From: CAZBWE01 sp964495465
GTDB taxonomy: Bacteria; Planctomycetota; Phycisphaerae; Sedimentisphaerales; Anaerobacaceae
Assembly (NCBI GenBank): GCA_964495465.1
Contig: CAZBWE010000008.1
Coordinates: 1-44,635 of the forward strand
Direction of reading: 5' to 3'
DNA length: 44,635 nt
The notes under the pieces: generated by a model
Seen by the model: only the letters and a program-made list of their open reading frames with translations
The model's database searches: none
Told to the model about the DNA's origin: nothing
Position numbers and translations under genes: made by a program
In this document: positions 1 through 7,317 of the stretch, one piece after another
Numbering within the stretch: the stretch's first letter is position 1
How the letters are laid out: each line of letters starts with the position of its first letter

Positions 1-2
1 GA

Positions 3-47
3 AGAGCCGCTATTGTGGCCGTAGAGGTAATTAGTAGCTCGCGATAG
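3..47 (+). CDS. C-terminal tail of an unidentified protein (partial)
   Basis: The third forward frame is open from the window edge to a TAG at 45-47 and would end a protein in ...AAIVAVEVISSSR. A strong intrinsic terminator follows 26 bases later, which is why I think a real gene ends here. The tail is too short to assign to a family. The other two forward frames also stop within the first 35 bases, so the frame choice is only a best guess. Confidence 0.35.
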   Translation, partial: RAAIVAVEVISSSR

Positions 48-72
48 AACAGCGATGGTTAATGATATTTCA

Positions 73-102
73 GGGCCTGCACTTTGATGCAGGCCCTTTT
101 TT
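73..102 (+). terminator. Intrinsic terminator
   Basis: A perfect 8-bp stem (GGGCCTGC at 73-80, GCAGGCCC at 89-96) has an 8-base loop and is followed at once by six T residues (97-102). This is a textbook rho-independent terminator for the gene entering from the left edge. Confidence 0.88.
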
Positions 103-526
103 AATGAACCCATTTTGAATTTGTGTCCTTTTCTGTTCTACGGTTACGGAATCGGATTTTTATGCCGCTGATGATGATATGAAAAAATAAAAAAAACTTG
201 TGTTTTACCGGCGCCACTCGGGTTTGCGAACCATCAAAGGCGGCATATGTTCCGGCCTGATTTTTCGACGTGCAGTATTGGCACAGCTTCTATTGCTCGG
301 ATACCAGCGGATGATAAACAGCTCCGGCTTAATAGATACTTTATTTTTTTTCAACTTACTAAACATCACCAGCACTTTTCTATGAGTAGAAAATGGAATT
401 TGCACCCTCATCATATCGGCTAATCTATATAGTGACTTTCGAGAATTGCTTAAAACAAATACCCAAATTCAGGTCTTATACAAGCTACCTCTTCCAGCCC
501 GAAAACACCCTGTAAAAACCGTCTAA
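103..526. other. Gene-free stretch
   Basis: No convincing gene is present. Two overlapping open frames of 61 and 69 codons (200-385 plus, 205-414 minus) lie on opposite strands of the same DNA, lack a good ribosome-binding site and match no family I know. The segment around 205-320 is richer in GC than its A/T-rich flanks, so it could be a decayed gene or a repeat copy. Confidence 0.5.
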
Positions 527-1291
527 CTAAAGATTCACTGGGATACCCTGCTCAGCTAAGTATTCTTTCATTTGCCTTATAGTATATTTGCCGAAATGCG
601 CAATTGAGGCAACAAGAACGGCGTCCGCACCACCTTCAACGATTACCTGATGTAAATGCTCCAGTGACCCCGCTCCGCCGGATGCAATTACAGGCACTGA
701 TACTGCATTGGATATCGCTTTAGTCATAGGGATATCATATCCCGTCTGTGTCCCGTCAGCATCCATACTCGTCGGCAAAATTGCCCCGGCTCCTAATCCC
801 TCTACCCTTTTGGCCCATTCCACGGCATCAATCCCCGTACCGGTCGTGCCGCCATTGATAATAACTTCAAAACCAGAGGGCAATTGTGAATTGCTGTATG
901 TATCTATTGCGACAGTAATTTTCTCACTGCCGAACTCCTTCGATGCTTCTATTATTAAATCCGGATTGTGCACCGCAGCAGTATTGATAGACACTTTCGA
1001 TACGCCAAGATTTATCAGCTCCTCAATCGCCTGACAATTGCGGATTCCGCCGCCAACGGTCAACGGCACCGTAATTTTCTCAACGGTCCTCTTAACTGCA
1101 TCGAGCAGGGTTTTCCTGTTTTCAATGGTCGCTGTAATATCCAAGAAAACCAATTCGTCAGCACCTTCTTTGCTGTAAACAGCGGCATTTTCCGCAGGGT
1201 CGCCCACATCTTTCAAACTGACAAAGTTAATACCTTTGACCAATCGGCCATCTTTCACATCAAGACACGGAATGATTCTTCTGTAATCCAT
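527..1291 (-). CDS. hisF: Imidazole glycerol phosphate synthase subunit HisF
   Basis: Cyclase subunit of IGP synthase in histidine biosynthesis. It uses ammonia from HisH to turn PRFAR into imidazole glycerol phosphate and AICAR, in the cytoplasm. The 254-residue length is normal for the family. The N-terminus has RRIIPCLDVKDGRLVKG with the catalytic Asp11, and the second catalytic Asp falls at exactly residue 130 (VAIDTYS). The phosphate-binding loops TVGGGIR (about 78-84) and VIASGGAGS are intact, as is the TSMDADGTQTGYD stretch. The ATG at 1291 is preceded by GGGGA at suitable spacing. No other his gene is in the window, so the partner HisH must be encoded elsewhere. Confidence 0.97.
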   Translation of the reverse strand: MDYRRIIPCLDVKDGRLVKGINFVSLKDVGDPAENAAVYSKEGADELVFLDITATIENRKTLLDAVKRTVEKITVPLTVGGGIRNCQAIEELINLGVSKVSINTAAVHNPDLIIEASKEFGSEKITVAIDTYSNSQLPSGFEVIINGGTTGTGIDAVEWAKRVEGLGAGAILPTSMDADGTQTGYDIPMTKAISNAVSVPVIASGGAGSLEHLHQVIVEGGADAVLVASIAHFGKYTIRQMKEYLAEQGIPVNL

Positions 1292-1468
1292 TTTATCATC
1301 CCCAATAAATTAGCTGTCGCCAAACTATTTTTTATTTGCAGCTAAAGTATACCAAAGCACCTCTAACTGGTCGAGAGAATATTTCTAAAAAACGCCAGGC
1401 AGGGCGGCTGTCGCAATAATTTCACGTATTACAACCATTTTTTATGGCCCGTTTTTAAACCGTTTCGG

Positions 1469-2044
1469 TTACCTGATTTGCTCCCAGCTGACCTGCTGTT
1501 TGTCGAGTTCGAGCAATTCCGCCCGGCTGATAAGCCATCTTTTGTCCTGCTGCTTCTGTAAATAAAGTTGTACTTTTACCAGGAAAGACTGTTTGTAGTT
1601 TCGCGCGACGTAACTATCCTTGTCAAATTTCACCATAACCATCAACACCACCTCTGCCTCCGTCGTTGATATTTCCACATGAGCATTTATCTTTTTATTT
1701 TCTTCAACCGGGTCGCGCCCCATCTCAGTTCTGCAATGAGACATCAAATGTTCTTTATTACTATGATATGAATCCTGATAATCTGCCGAAACAATCGCCT
1801 CAATTATACCCGGATTTTCTTCTTCGACGGCTCTTATACCATTATCGATTACTGCGTTGACTTTTTCCAAATTGGTCTGAACAAAGAAATCCAGACCAAA
1901 AGCTGTTATCATAAGCACCGGCGGTATAAGCCATTGCCACCAACGACGTTTTTGAGGGAAAATACTGCGGACTCTGAACACGATATATAAACTAACAATT
2001 GCAGCAATGAACAAGGTCCACGGCTGGTCAAAAAAGTTGAACAT
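1469..2044 (-). CDS. Hypothetical membrane-anchored protein
   Basis: I do not recognise this 191-residue protein. It starts with two hydrophobic helices (about 9-26 and 38-54) separated by a basic RSIFPQKRRWWQW loop. A soluble domain of about 130 residues follows, ending ...LELDKQQVSWEQIR. The alternating alpha then beta pattern (NPGIIEAIVSADYQDSYHSNKEHL, then strands such as AEVVLMVMVKFD) would suit an NTF2/SnoaL-like fold, but this is only an impression. AAGGAG lies 9 bases before the ATG at 2044, so translation is well supported. It stands alone between hisF and a gene-free gap. Confidence 0.75.
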   Translation of the reverse strand: MFNFFDQPWTLFIAAIVSLYIVFRVRSIFPQKRRWWQWLIPPVLMITAFGLDFFVQTNLEKVNAVIDNGIRAVEEENPGIIEAIVSADYQDSYHSNKEHLMSHCRTEMGRDPVEENKKINAHVEISTTEAEVVLMVMVKFDKDSYVARNYKQSFLVKVQLYLQKQQDKRWLISRAELLELDKQQVSWEQIR

Positions 2045-2610
2045 TTATTTGGTCTCCTTATTTTTTATACAAATGCATACCACTTTTCATTTCAGCCTTG
2101 CAGTTGCATTTGTCAACTGTTTTTTACTGTCTTTCCATTAATCGAATATGGAAATTTACCTGAATATGTGCCAGGTCATCAAGATAAAAGGCCACGCTCA
2201 ATGTATTTGAATAGACAATAATTTCCAGGACAATAAGAACCAGTGGAGCTGTAACTTGGCAAAAAGATTCGTTGCGGCACCTGTCATCTGTTATCTTATC
2301 GGGTGCCGACGGGGCTTCTATAACCTTCCTCCGCGCTCCGTCGCCAGCCCACTCCGCCGAAGCGGCTGCGAAGGCCGGATAGCTATGGAGCGTCGGCGAC
2401 CCTTTAAGAACTTTACCCATAGAGTTATTTTACCTGCAAAATAACTTGCGTTCAATAATTTTAATCCAGGATGTAAGTCATTCGCTGCCGTTAGCGGATA
2501 AAAAGAATTATTAAGATTAAGAAAAGAATCACTACATTTTCAAGTGTGAGTAAATGTTGAAAAAATGTCTATAGTTTGGAGATGTCTGTTTTATTGGCCG
2601 GCATCCGGCG
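2045..2610. other. Gene-free gap with a GC-rich block
   Basis: Apart from the GC-rich block at about 2290-2405, this stretch is A/T-rich and holds no gene I can support. A 98-codon minus-strand frame (2124-2420) runs through the block, but its predicted protein is a low-complexity Ala/Arg stretch followed by unrelated hydrophobic residues. It looks like a repeat read by chance. The right end (2590-2610) has a weak GCCGG-ATG-CCGGC hairpin just after the pseudopilin stop, with no T run. Confidence 0.55.
2290..2405. repeat. GC-rich palindromic block, likely dispersed repeat copy
   Basis: This block is much richer in GC than its flanks and is full of short complementary words: CCGC-CGAA-GCGG at about 2354-2365, GTCGCC at 2340-2345 against GGCGAC at 2395-2400, and CTCC against GGAG near 2352 and 2387. 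The composition and palindromic words resemble dispersed intergenic repeats. Only one copy is visible in the window, so its repeat nature is inferred. Confidence 0.35.
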
Positions 2611-3429
2611 CTAATACTTGTGAGGATATCCCTGCGCCATAAACCTGATATCCTCCCCCTCGCCGGAAGGAACATCCCTGCCGAAAGTGAAATGAATATT
2701 AGGATTTAAACACGCCTCGACGGCATCTTCGGAATACTCAATCGTGCTGTTATCTACCCACTTGTGCATTTCCGCTCTGCCGTCAGCAAATCCAAGAGTG
2801 CTCCTGCCCCCGTGCCAGTCCGCAAAAGGATCCACCCACGCACTTAAGTCATCCGGATCCATAATCCATGACCCTCTATTCCCTCTGTAGTCGGCTTCCT
2901 CCAAAAAAATGACCTTAGTAGCGGGGTTTTTAATCTCGGAATATTTTGTGACCGGTTTCCAGTCACCCCAGTATCCATATTCGCCATTTGCCCCGCCGCT
3001 GATAGAGTACGTGCGGAAGTTATCTATCCCCTCAATGAATTGCCTCCTGTCTGACGGACAGCGATAGACATCTACCTCTTTGACATACGGAAATAACAAA
3101 CCCGCTCTTATTCCCTCCTTTTCTTGTTCGACTGGATCAGGGTCACTGCCCTGTGGAACTTTCACCCAGGCGATTTCATTATAAGACTGCCCATCGGGAT
3201 TACTATCAGAACGGACACAGCCCCCAACCAACTTATCGTTATTCTCATCCTTATACATAAACCATGCCAATGCCAGTGTCCTTACATTGCTGATGCAGTG
3301 GATACGTCTTGCCTGGTCTTTGGCCTTACTCAAAGCGGGCATAAGTATCGCCATCAAAAGGGCAATAATGGCAATCACAACAAGTAATTCGATTAACGTA
3401 AAAGCCCTTTTTGTCACTTTTATCTTCAT
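2611..3429 (-). CDS. Type II secretion-style pseudopilin with H-X9-DG domain
   Basis: A 272-residue prepilin-like protein of the kind expanded in planctomycetes. Residues 8-32 carry the class III N-methylation signal: KRAFTLIELLVVIAIIALLM, with Phe at +1 and Glu at +5 for prepilin peptidase processing. It continues into the amphipathic helix PALSKAKDQARRIHCISNVRTL. The C-terminal region has the diagnostic H-X9-DG motif (HGGRSTLGFADG). The family is presumed to be exported and assembled by a T2SS/T4P-like machine; the role of individual members is unknown. No secretion-machine genes are adjacent except the GspB/PilP-like protein 3 kb upstream in the same orientation. A perfect consensus promoter lies 117 bases upstream. 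Confidence 0.9.
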   Translation of the reverse strand: MKIKVTKRAFTLIELLVVIAIIALLMAILMPALSKAKDQARRIHCISNVRTLALAWFMYKDENNDKLVGGCVRSDSNPDGQSYNEIAWVKVPQGSDPDPVEQEKEGIRAGLLFPYVKEVDVYRCPSDRRQFIEGIDNFRTYSISGGANGEYGYWGDWKPVTKYSEIKNPATKVIFLEEADYRGNRGSWIMDPDDLSAWVDPFADWHGGRSTLGFADGRAEMHKWVDNSTIEYSEDAVEACLNPNIHFTFGRDVPSGEGEDIRFMAQGYPHKY

Positions 3430-3545
3430 TTCAGAAAAAACACCCCAGTCAGTTTTCTGGGCTATCTATATGATATGCGCAAAATTACTTAGATGTTCCA
3501 TCAATTTCGCGGTTTTTACACCGTTTTAAGCCAATTACTTATATT

Positions 3546-3574
3546 ATTATACAAAACCAAGCCAGGCGTGTCAA
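3546..3574 (-). promoter_or_regulatory. Perfect consensus sigma-70 promoter of the pseudopilin gene
   Basis: On the minus strand TTGACA (3569-3574) and TATAAT (3546-3551) are separated by exactly 17 bases. All 12 hexamer positions match. Transcription would start near 3539, giving a leader of about 110 bases before the ATG at 3429. Confidence 0.75.
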
Positions 3575-3654
3575 CAATTACAAGTCTTAACAATTCCCCC
3601 CATATCCCCTTATTTTCCAGCTCGAAGCCGTTCCAGCACCCCATCAAATCGTCT

Positions 3655-4881
3655 CTAATCCGTCTTCGCAGGCCCTATTGAATATTGCGTGAATTCACTT
3701 GGCCTGAATTGCGCTATCAATGAATGGATATCGTTAACACTAACAGCTTTTATCGCTCTGATATCATCCTCAATAGTGCGATACTGCTTCAGATATATCC
3801 AGTTCGAGCCGAGGGCGCTCAATCGACCCATTGGCAGTTCATTTTCAAGGACAAGCTTGCTGAGAACCTTATTCTTTGCTTTCATCAACTCATCTTCTTT
3901 TATTCCGCCTTTGCAAAGACTTTCGAAAATACCTTCGACTATTCCAAGAACAGCGGAGACGTTTTCCGGGCTGCAGCAGATACGGTTATAAAATACTCCT
4001 ACTCCATCCATCGGAAAAAAGTATGTTATCGCAACTTCCGCCAGCGCCTTGTCCACTAATTCCCAATAAAATCGTGAACCAACGCTATCCCCAATAATAA
4101 TCCCTAAGAGTGAAGCCGCATATCTTGTCTCATCCTGTGCGCCTGGTGCCGCGGACATAAGACAAATGTGCTCACGGACTAAATTCGGCTTCTCAACTCG
4201 CTTCTTCTTTCTTCCACCCGGCGCTTCTGACAGCTTTCTGCCCACTTCTTGTTGTTTCCATTCACCGCAGGATGTCTCCACTATTGAGGATATGTTGTTC
4301 CAGTCAAAATTGCCCGCACATGCAAAAACTATATTATTCGGCGCATACCACCTCGTAAAATACTCCCGCATTTGCCCGGACGTTAAGCCATCTACGCTCT
4401 CATCGGTACCAAGCACACTGTTGCCGCAGGGGTGGTCTTCAAAATACAAGCTCTGGCACTTATCCATAACATCGAAACTGGGTGTATCCCTGTACATTGC
4501 AATTTCTTCTTTGATGACGTTCTTTTCGATATTGAAATCTTCATCTCGAAGTGCCGGCCTCATCAGCTTTATCCACAACTTCGTAACCTGTTCCAGGTAT
4601 TCCGGCAGAACGGCAGCATAATACGCCGTGTTTTCCCAGCTTGTGCCGGCGTTAAATTCCGCACCGGTCCTGTCAAACGCCTCATTGACTTCGATTGCGC
4701 TGAGCTTGTCGGTCCCTTTGAATAACATATGCTCCAAAAAATGTGAGATGCCGTTGATTTGCTTTGTTTCGTCGCGGGAACCGGTTTTGACAAAAAAACC
4801 CACGGCAGCCGATTTGGCGGACTTTTTAACCTCACCAATTATATCCAGGCCGTTTGCCAGTGTCTTTTTCTTAAATTCCAT
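3655..4881 (-). CDS. Zinc metallopeptidase, M16 family, catalytic subunit
   Basis: A 408-residue M16B-type (pitrilysin/processing-peptidase-like) protease. The inverted zinc motif HFLEH is at residues 47-51, and the third ligand fits Glu126 in NVIKEEIAMYRD, the usual distance downstream. The surrounding GISHFLEHMLFKGT is canonical. No signal peptide is visible, so it is probably cytoplasmic, cutting peptides in a two-subunit chamber. It lies 58 bases downstream of a second M16 gene on the same strand that lacks the zinc motif. The two probably form a catalytic/non-catalytic heterodimer, an arrangement known for bacterial M16B pairs. No good ribosome-binding site precedes the ATG, so translation may be coupled to the upstream gene. 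Confidence 0.93.
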   Translation of the reverse strand: MEFKKKTLANGLDIIGEVKKSAKSAAVGFFVKTGSRDETKQINGISHFLEHMLFKGTDKLSAIEVNEAFDRTGAEFNAGTSWENTAYYAAVLPEYLEQVTKLWIKLMRPALRDEDFNIEKNVIKEEIAMYRDTPSFDVMDKCQSLYFEDHPCGNSVLGTDESVDGLTSGQMREYFTRWYAPNNIVFACAGNFDWNNISSIVETSCGEWKQQEVGRKLSEAPGGRKKKRVEKPNLVREHICLMSAAPGAQDETRYAASLLGIIIGDSVGSRFYWELVDKALAEVAITYFFPMDGVGVFYNRICCSPENVSAVLGIVEGIFESLCKGGIKEDELMKAKNKVLSKLVLENELPMGRLSALGSNWIYLKQYRTIEDDIRAIKAVSVNDIHSLIAQFRPSEFTQYSIGPAKTD

Positions 4882-4885
4882 ACAC

Positions 4886-4951
4886 TCATTTCCGATTCCC
4901 GATTTTCAATTGACGACTTTAAATCGCAAATCGCCAATCTTAAATCGACAC
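4886..4951. repeat. Low-complexity AATCG-word sequence between the M16 genes
   Basis: The spacer and the last few bases of the upstream M16 gene consist largely of variants of one word (TCCGATTCCCGATTTTCAAT, AAATCGCAAATCGCCAAT, TTAAATCG). The same kind of word (GGAAATC) recurs as a tandem repeat inside apbE at 43203-43234, suggesting one dispersed low-complexity sequence type in this genome. Confidence 0.45.
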
Positions 4952-6169
4952 TTTCTTTGGGCCGACAGTCACAACCGTAAACTCCTCGAACTTACTGCTT
5001 CTCAGAAAGCCAACAACCGAATCTATCGTCGTTTGCTCAATTTTACTTTTTATTTCATCTAAGCTCCGGACCCTGCCTAATATATAATAATCACTGCCGA
5101 TGGCACCGGCTCTGCTGCTGGAAGATTCGCTTTGCAGAATTAACGAGCTTTTCAAACCGACTTTGGCCCGGTCTATTTCCTCCTCACTTATCCCTTCGCC
5201 GAGCCGGTTGAACTCACCGATTATTACGTCGAGCGTCTGTTGCGCTTTTTCCGGCGTCGTCCCCGCATAGCACATTATACCAGCCGCCTCTTTCAGGCCG
5301 TGATAGCTTGCCCCGATTGCATAGCACAGACCTCGTTTCTCTCGGACTTCCGTAAACAACCTGGCGCTCATCCCACCCGAAAGGACTGAAACCGCCACTC
5401 TCGCATTGTAATAATCTTCATCAATCGGCCTGACCGTCCCGGTCATCAGGCCGATATGCACCTGTGCGCCTTCATTATCTATATGTATATACCTGCCGGC
5501 TTTGTGCCCCAATCCAAACTGCTCTACCGGCTGTTGCTGAGCCGTCTCGAACAGATTTTCCATCTGCCGACAAACCGCATCGAAATCATATTTCCCCGCT
5601 ACGGCAAAAATGGTCTGTGACAGATTAAAATTGTCCTTTACGATTTGCTTTGTTCTCTCGGCGGTCAATGCCTTCAACTCATCGATTTCACCTACAGAGC
5701 TACGTCCCAGAGGACTCGGATAAAACTGCTCTTTCAGCTTCAACATAACTTTCTGTCGTGGTTCATCGTCCAAAGAGCGCACGGCGTCGATTGCTAACTG
5801 TCTTGCCGGTTCAAACTGGTCTTCTGCCAACGTCGGCTCAAGGATAATATCAGCATACAAATCTATCGCTTTAGCAAGATTGCCGGCTTCAAGCGCAGCT
5901 CCAATTGATATATGGCTGCTGCCGACCGAGCCGGCACGCTGCAATCCCAAGCCGTCAAGCGCATCACCAACCTGTCTGCTGTTTTTATCGCCGGCGCCTC
6001 TGAAAATCCAGTCTGCTATAACATTTGCGGCTCCGCAGAAGCCCTCCGGCAGCAGGGCGGCTCCTGCTGGAAGCATAAAGCCGAAAGCCACCGAACCAAC
6101 CCCCTCCATCGGCTCGCCAAGAATAACCATCCCATCCTTCAGGATATGCTTATCAAACCTTTCTGCCAT
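4940..6169 (-). CDS. M16 family protein, non-catalytic partner subunit
   Basis: A 409-residue M16B-fold protein. Where the catalytic sister has H-x-x-E-H, this one reads NVIAD (residues 49-53): both His and the Glu are replaced, so it cannot bind zinc in the usual way. It keeps the R/Y-type substrate-binding motif of the non-catalytic half (GGMSARLFTEVREKRGLCY, about 265-283). This division of labour matches known bacterial M16B pairs and mitochondrial processing peptidase. I place the start at the ATG at 6169, which has GAGAG 8 bases upstream. An in-frame GTG at 6184 would add five residues. It sits upstream of, and is probably co-transcribed with, the catalytic gene. Confidence 0.9.
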   Translation of the reverse strand: MAERFDKHILKDGMVILGEPMEGVGSVAFGFMLPAGAALLPEGFCGAANVIADWIFRGAGDKNSRQVGDALDGLGLQRAGSVGSSHISIGAALEAGNLAKAIDLYADIILEPTLAEDQFEPARQLAIDAVRSLDDEPRQKVMLKLKEQFYPSPLGRSSVGEIDELKALTAERTKQIVKDNFNLSQTIFAVAGKYDFDAVCRQMENLFETAQQQPVEQFGLGHKAGRYIHIDNEGAQVHIGLMTGTVRPIDEDYYNARVAVSVLSGGMSARLFTEVREKRGLCYAIGASYHGLKEAAGIMCYAGTTPEKAQQTLDVIIGEFNRLGEGISEEEIDRAKVGLKSSLILQSESSSSRAGAIGSDYYILGRVRSLDEIKSKIEQTTIDSVVGFLRSSKFEEFTVVTVGPKKVSI

Positions 6170-6319
6170 AACAAATGCTCTCACTGTGGTTTAATAACAA
6201 ATATTCACTACAATAAGAAAGGATTCTACCAACACAATAAGTTTTTTACAACCACTAAATCTAAAAGCATAGATTCCAAAAAAGTAAATCGATGAAAAGC
6301 TGGAAAGATACAAAAATTA

Positions 6320-6637
6320 CTATTCGGTATCTTCAATTTGCATTTGGAGTTGATTGGGCTCACCCCAGGCAGGATTAGGACGCTCCCGTATCCGCTGTTC
6401 CCACTTTCTGTCGCCGGCCTCAAACTCAACTTTGTTTCTATGTATCTTGGTAACACACACCCCGTATATATGCTCTCCCTCCCTAACGATTTGCCCGTCA
6501 ATTAAAACAGATGAGCTATCAGGACTATAGAGAACTCCCTCGACCATTCCATAAACCCTGTGTGACATAGCAGGCCGAAGTGAATTGTAAATAAAAACCA
6601 CAACAAACACGACTATCATCGTGATTAACTGAGCCAA
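6320..6637 (-). CDS. Membrane-anchored GspB/PilP-like protein
   Basis: A short protein (105 residues from a TTG start) with one hydrophobic segment (LITMIVVFVVVFIYNSL) and a small periplasmic beta domain. The segment VEGVLYSPDSSSVLIDGQIV, followed by EGEHIYGVCVTKIHRNKVEFE, has the layout of the C-terminal domain of GspB/PilP/GspC-type secretion and pilus proteins: an 'own-copy' strand, a V/L-x-I-D-G turn, then K-I-x-x-x-x-V-x-F. That assignment is by pattern only. The start is unclear. No ribosome-binding site precedes the TTG, and the frame stays open upstream to a TGA at 6695-6697, adding a plausible basic stretch (YRTQKRGYDIRNVKTL) with no ATG. It may serve the same secretion or pilus system as the pseudopilin. 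Confidence 0.65.
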   Translation of the reverse strand: MAQLITMIVVFVVVFIYNSLRPAMSHRVYGMVEGVLYSPDSSSVLIDGQIVREGEHIYGVCVTKIHRNKVEFEAGDRKWEQRIRERPNPAWGEPNQLQMQIEDTE

Positions 6638-6957
6638 AGTTAACGTCTTGACATTTCTAATGTCATACCCCCTTTTCTGCGTCCTATAAACCCATCAGCA
6701 AAAATATCCTTCCAATTTGTTATCTATTGAATGACCTTATAATCCCCCCAATAAGAGGTATTGCTTTTTTCCAATATATCGACCTCTGTAAGTGCGGACT
6801 TGATTTGATTGCCCCCGCTGCCTCGTTTTGCGAAGCAAAGCGGCGTGGGGCGTGGAACAAAACCGAAAGATTCTGCACATCACTAAGTAATTTTAATGAC
6901 TACACCAAATATGAAATGATGAAACACAGAACCTCCGGTGCACAACATTATATAAAC
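6638..6957. other. Gene-free gap with inverted repeats
   Basis: No gene is supported. Two structured elements are visible: TGACAT-TTCTA-ATGTCA at 6649-6665, and a GC-rich imperfect hairpin at 6811-6851. A 153-codon plus-strand frame (6727-7188) overlaps the zinc-ribbon gene antisense and has no protein-like features. Confidence 0.5.
6811..6851. repeat. GC-rich imperfect hairpin
   Basis: GCCCC (6811-6815) pairs with GGGGC (6847-6851). Inside, CGCTGC pairs with GCGGCG allowing one wobble and one bulge, and TTTGC pairs with GCAAA around a GAA loop. There is no T run after either arm, so it is not an intrinsic terminator. It could be a small structured repeat. Confidence 0.4.
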
Positions 6958-7269
6958 CTAACGACCCCCCAGTGCCTCTACTTGTTTTATCAATTGAAGA
7001 TACACCTGCATTGTGACATAGCAAAGCAAAACAGTAAGCACAATAACCAAAACTGTGACAATGAGCTTGGTAGCTATTTTGTAACGCGGATTGAGCCACA
7101 CCAGGGGAAGGGCAAGTGGGCCCAGACACAAAATCGCAATCACAACAGTCGTCGTGGCAAAATACCATTTCGTTTTCTGCTTATCTGATTTGGAAAGAAA
7201 CTCACCGCAAAAACGACACTTTATGGCATCATCCTGAATCTCCTCTGCACAAAACGGACACTTCTTCAT
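6958..7269 (-). CDS. Zinc-ribbon double-membrane-helix protein
   Basis: A 103-residue protein that begins with a zinc ribbon (MKKCPFCAEEIQDDAIKCRFCGEFL; CPFC and CRFC pairs at 4-7 and 18-21). Two hydrophobic helices follow (about 36-58 and 67-93). Proteins of this layout are common in bacteria but their role is unknown. It starts 48 bases after the smc stop on the same strand, so it may be read from the smc transcript, although no ribosome-binding site is evident. Confidence 0.8.
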   Translation of the reverse strand: MKKCPFCAEEIQDDAIKCRFCGEFLSKSDKQKTKWYFATTTVVIAILCLGPLALPLVWLNPRYKIATKLIVTVLVIVLTVLLCYVTMQVYLQLIKQVEALGGR

Positions 7270-7317
7270 ATCGTTACGTCCCCATGCAATACGCGATGCA
7301 CATAACGCAATACGAAA

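Noticed and set aside
2124..2420. 98-codon minus-strand open frame
   Set aside because: It reads through the GC-rich palindromic block, has no ribosome-binding site and no protein-like conservation pattern.
6727..7188. 153-codon plus-strand open frame
   Set aside because: It overlaps the zinc-ribbon gene antisense and has no start signal or recognisable domain.
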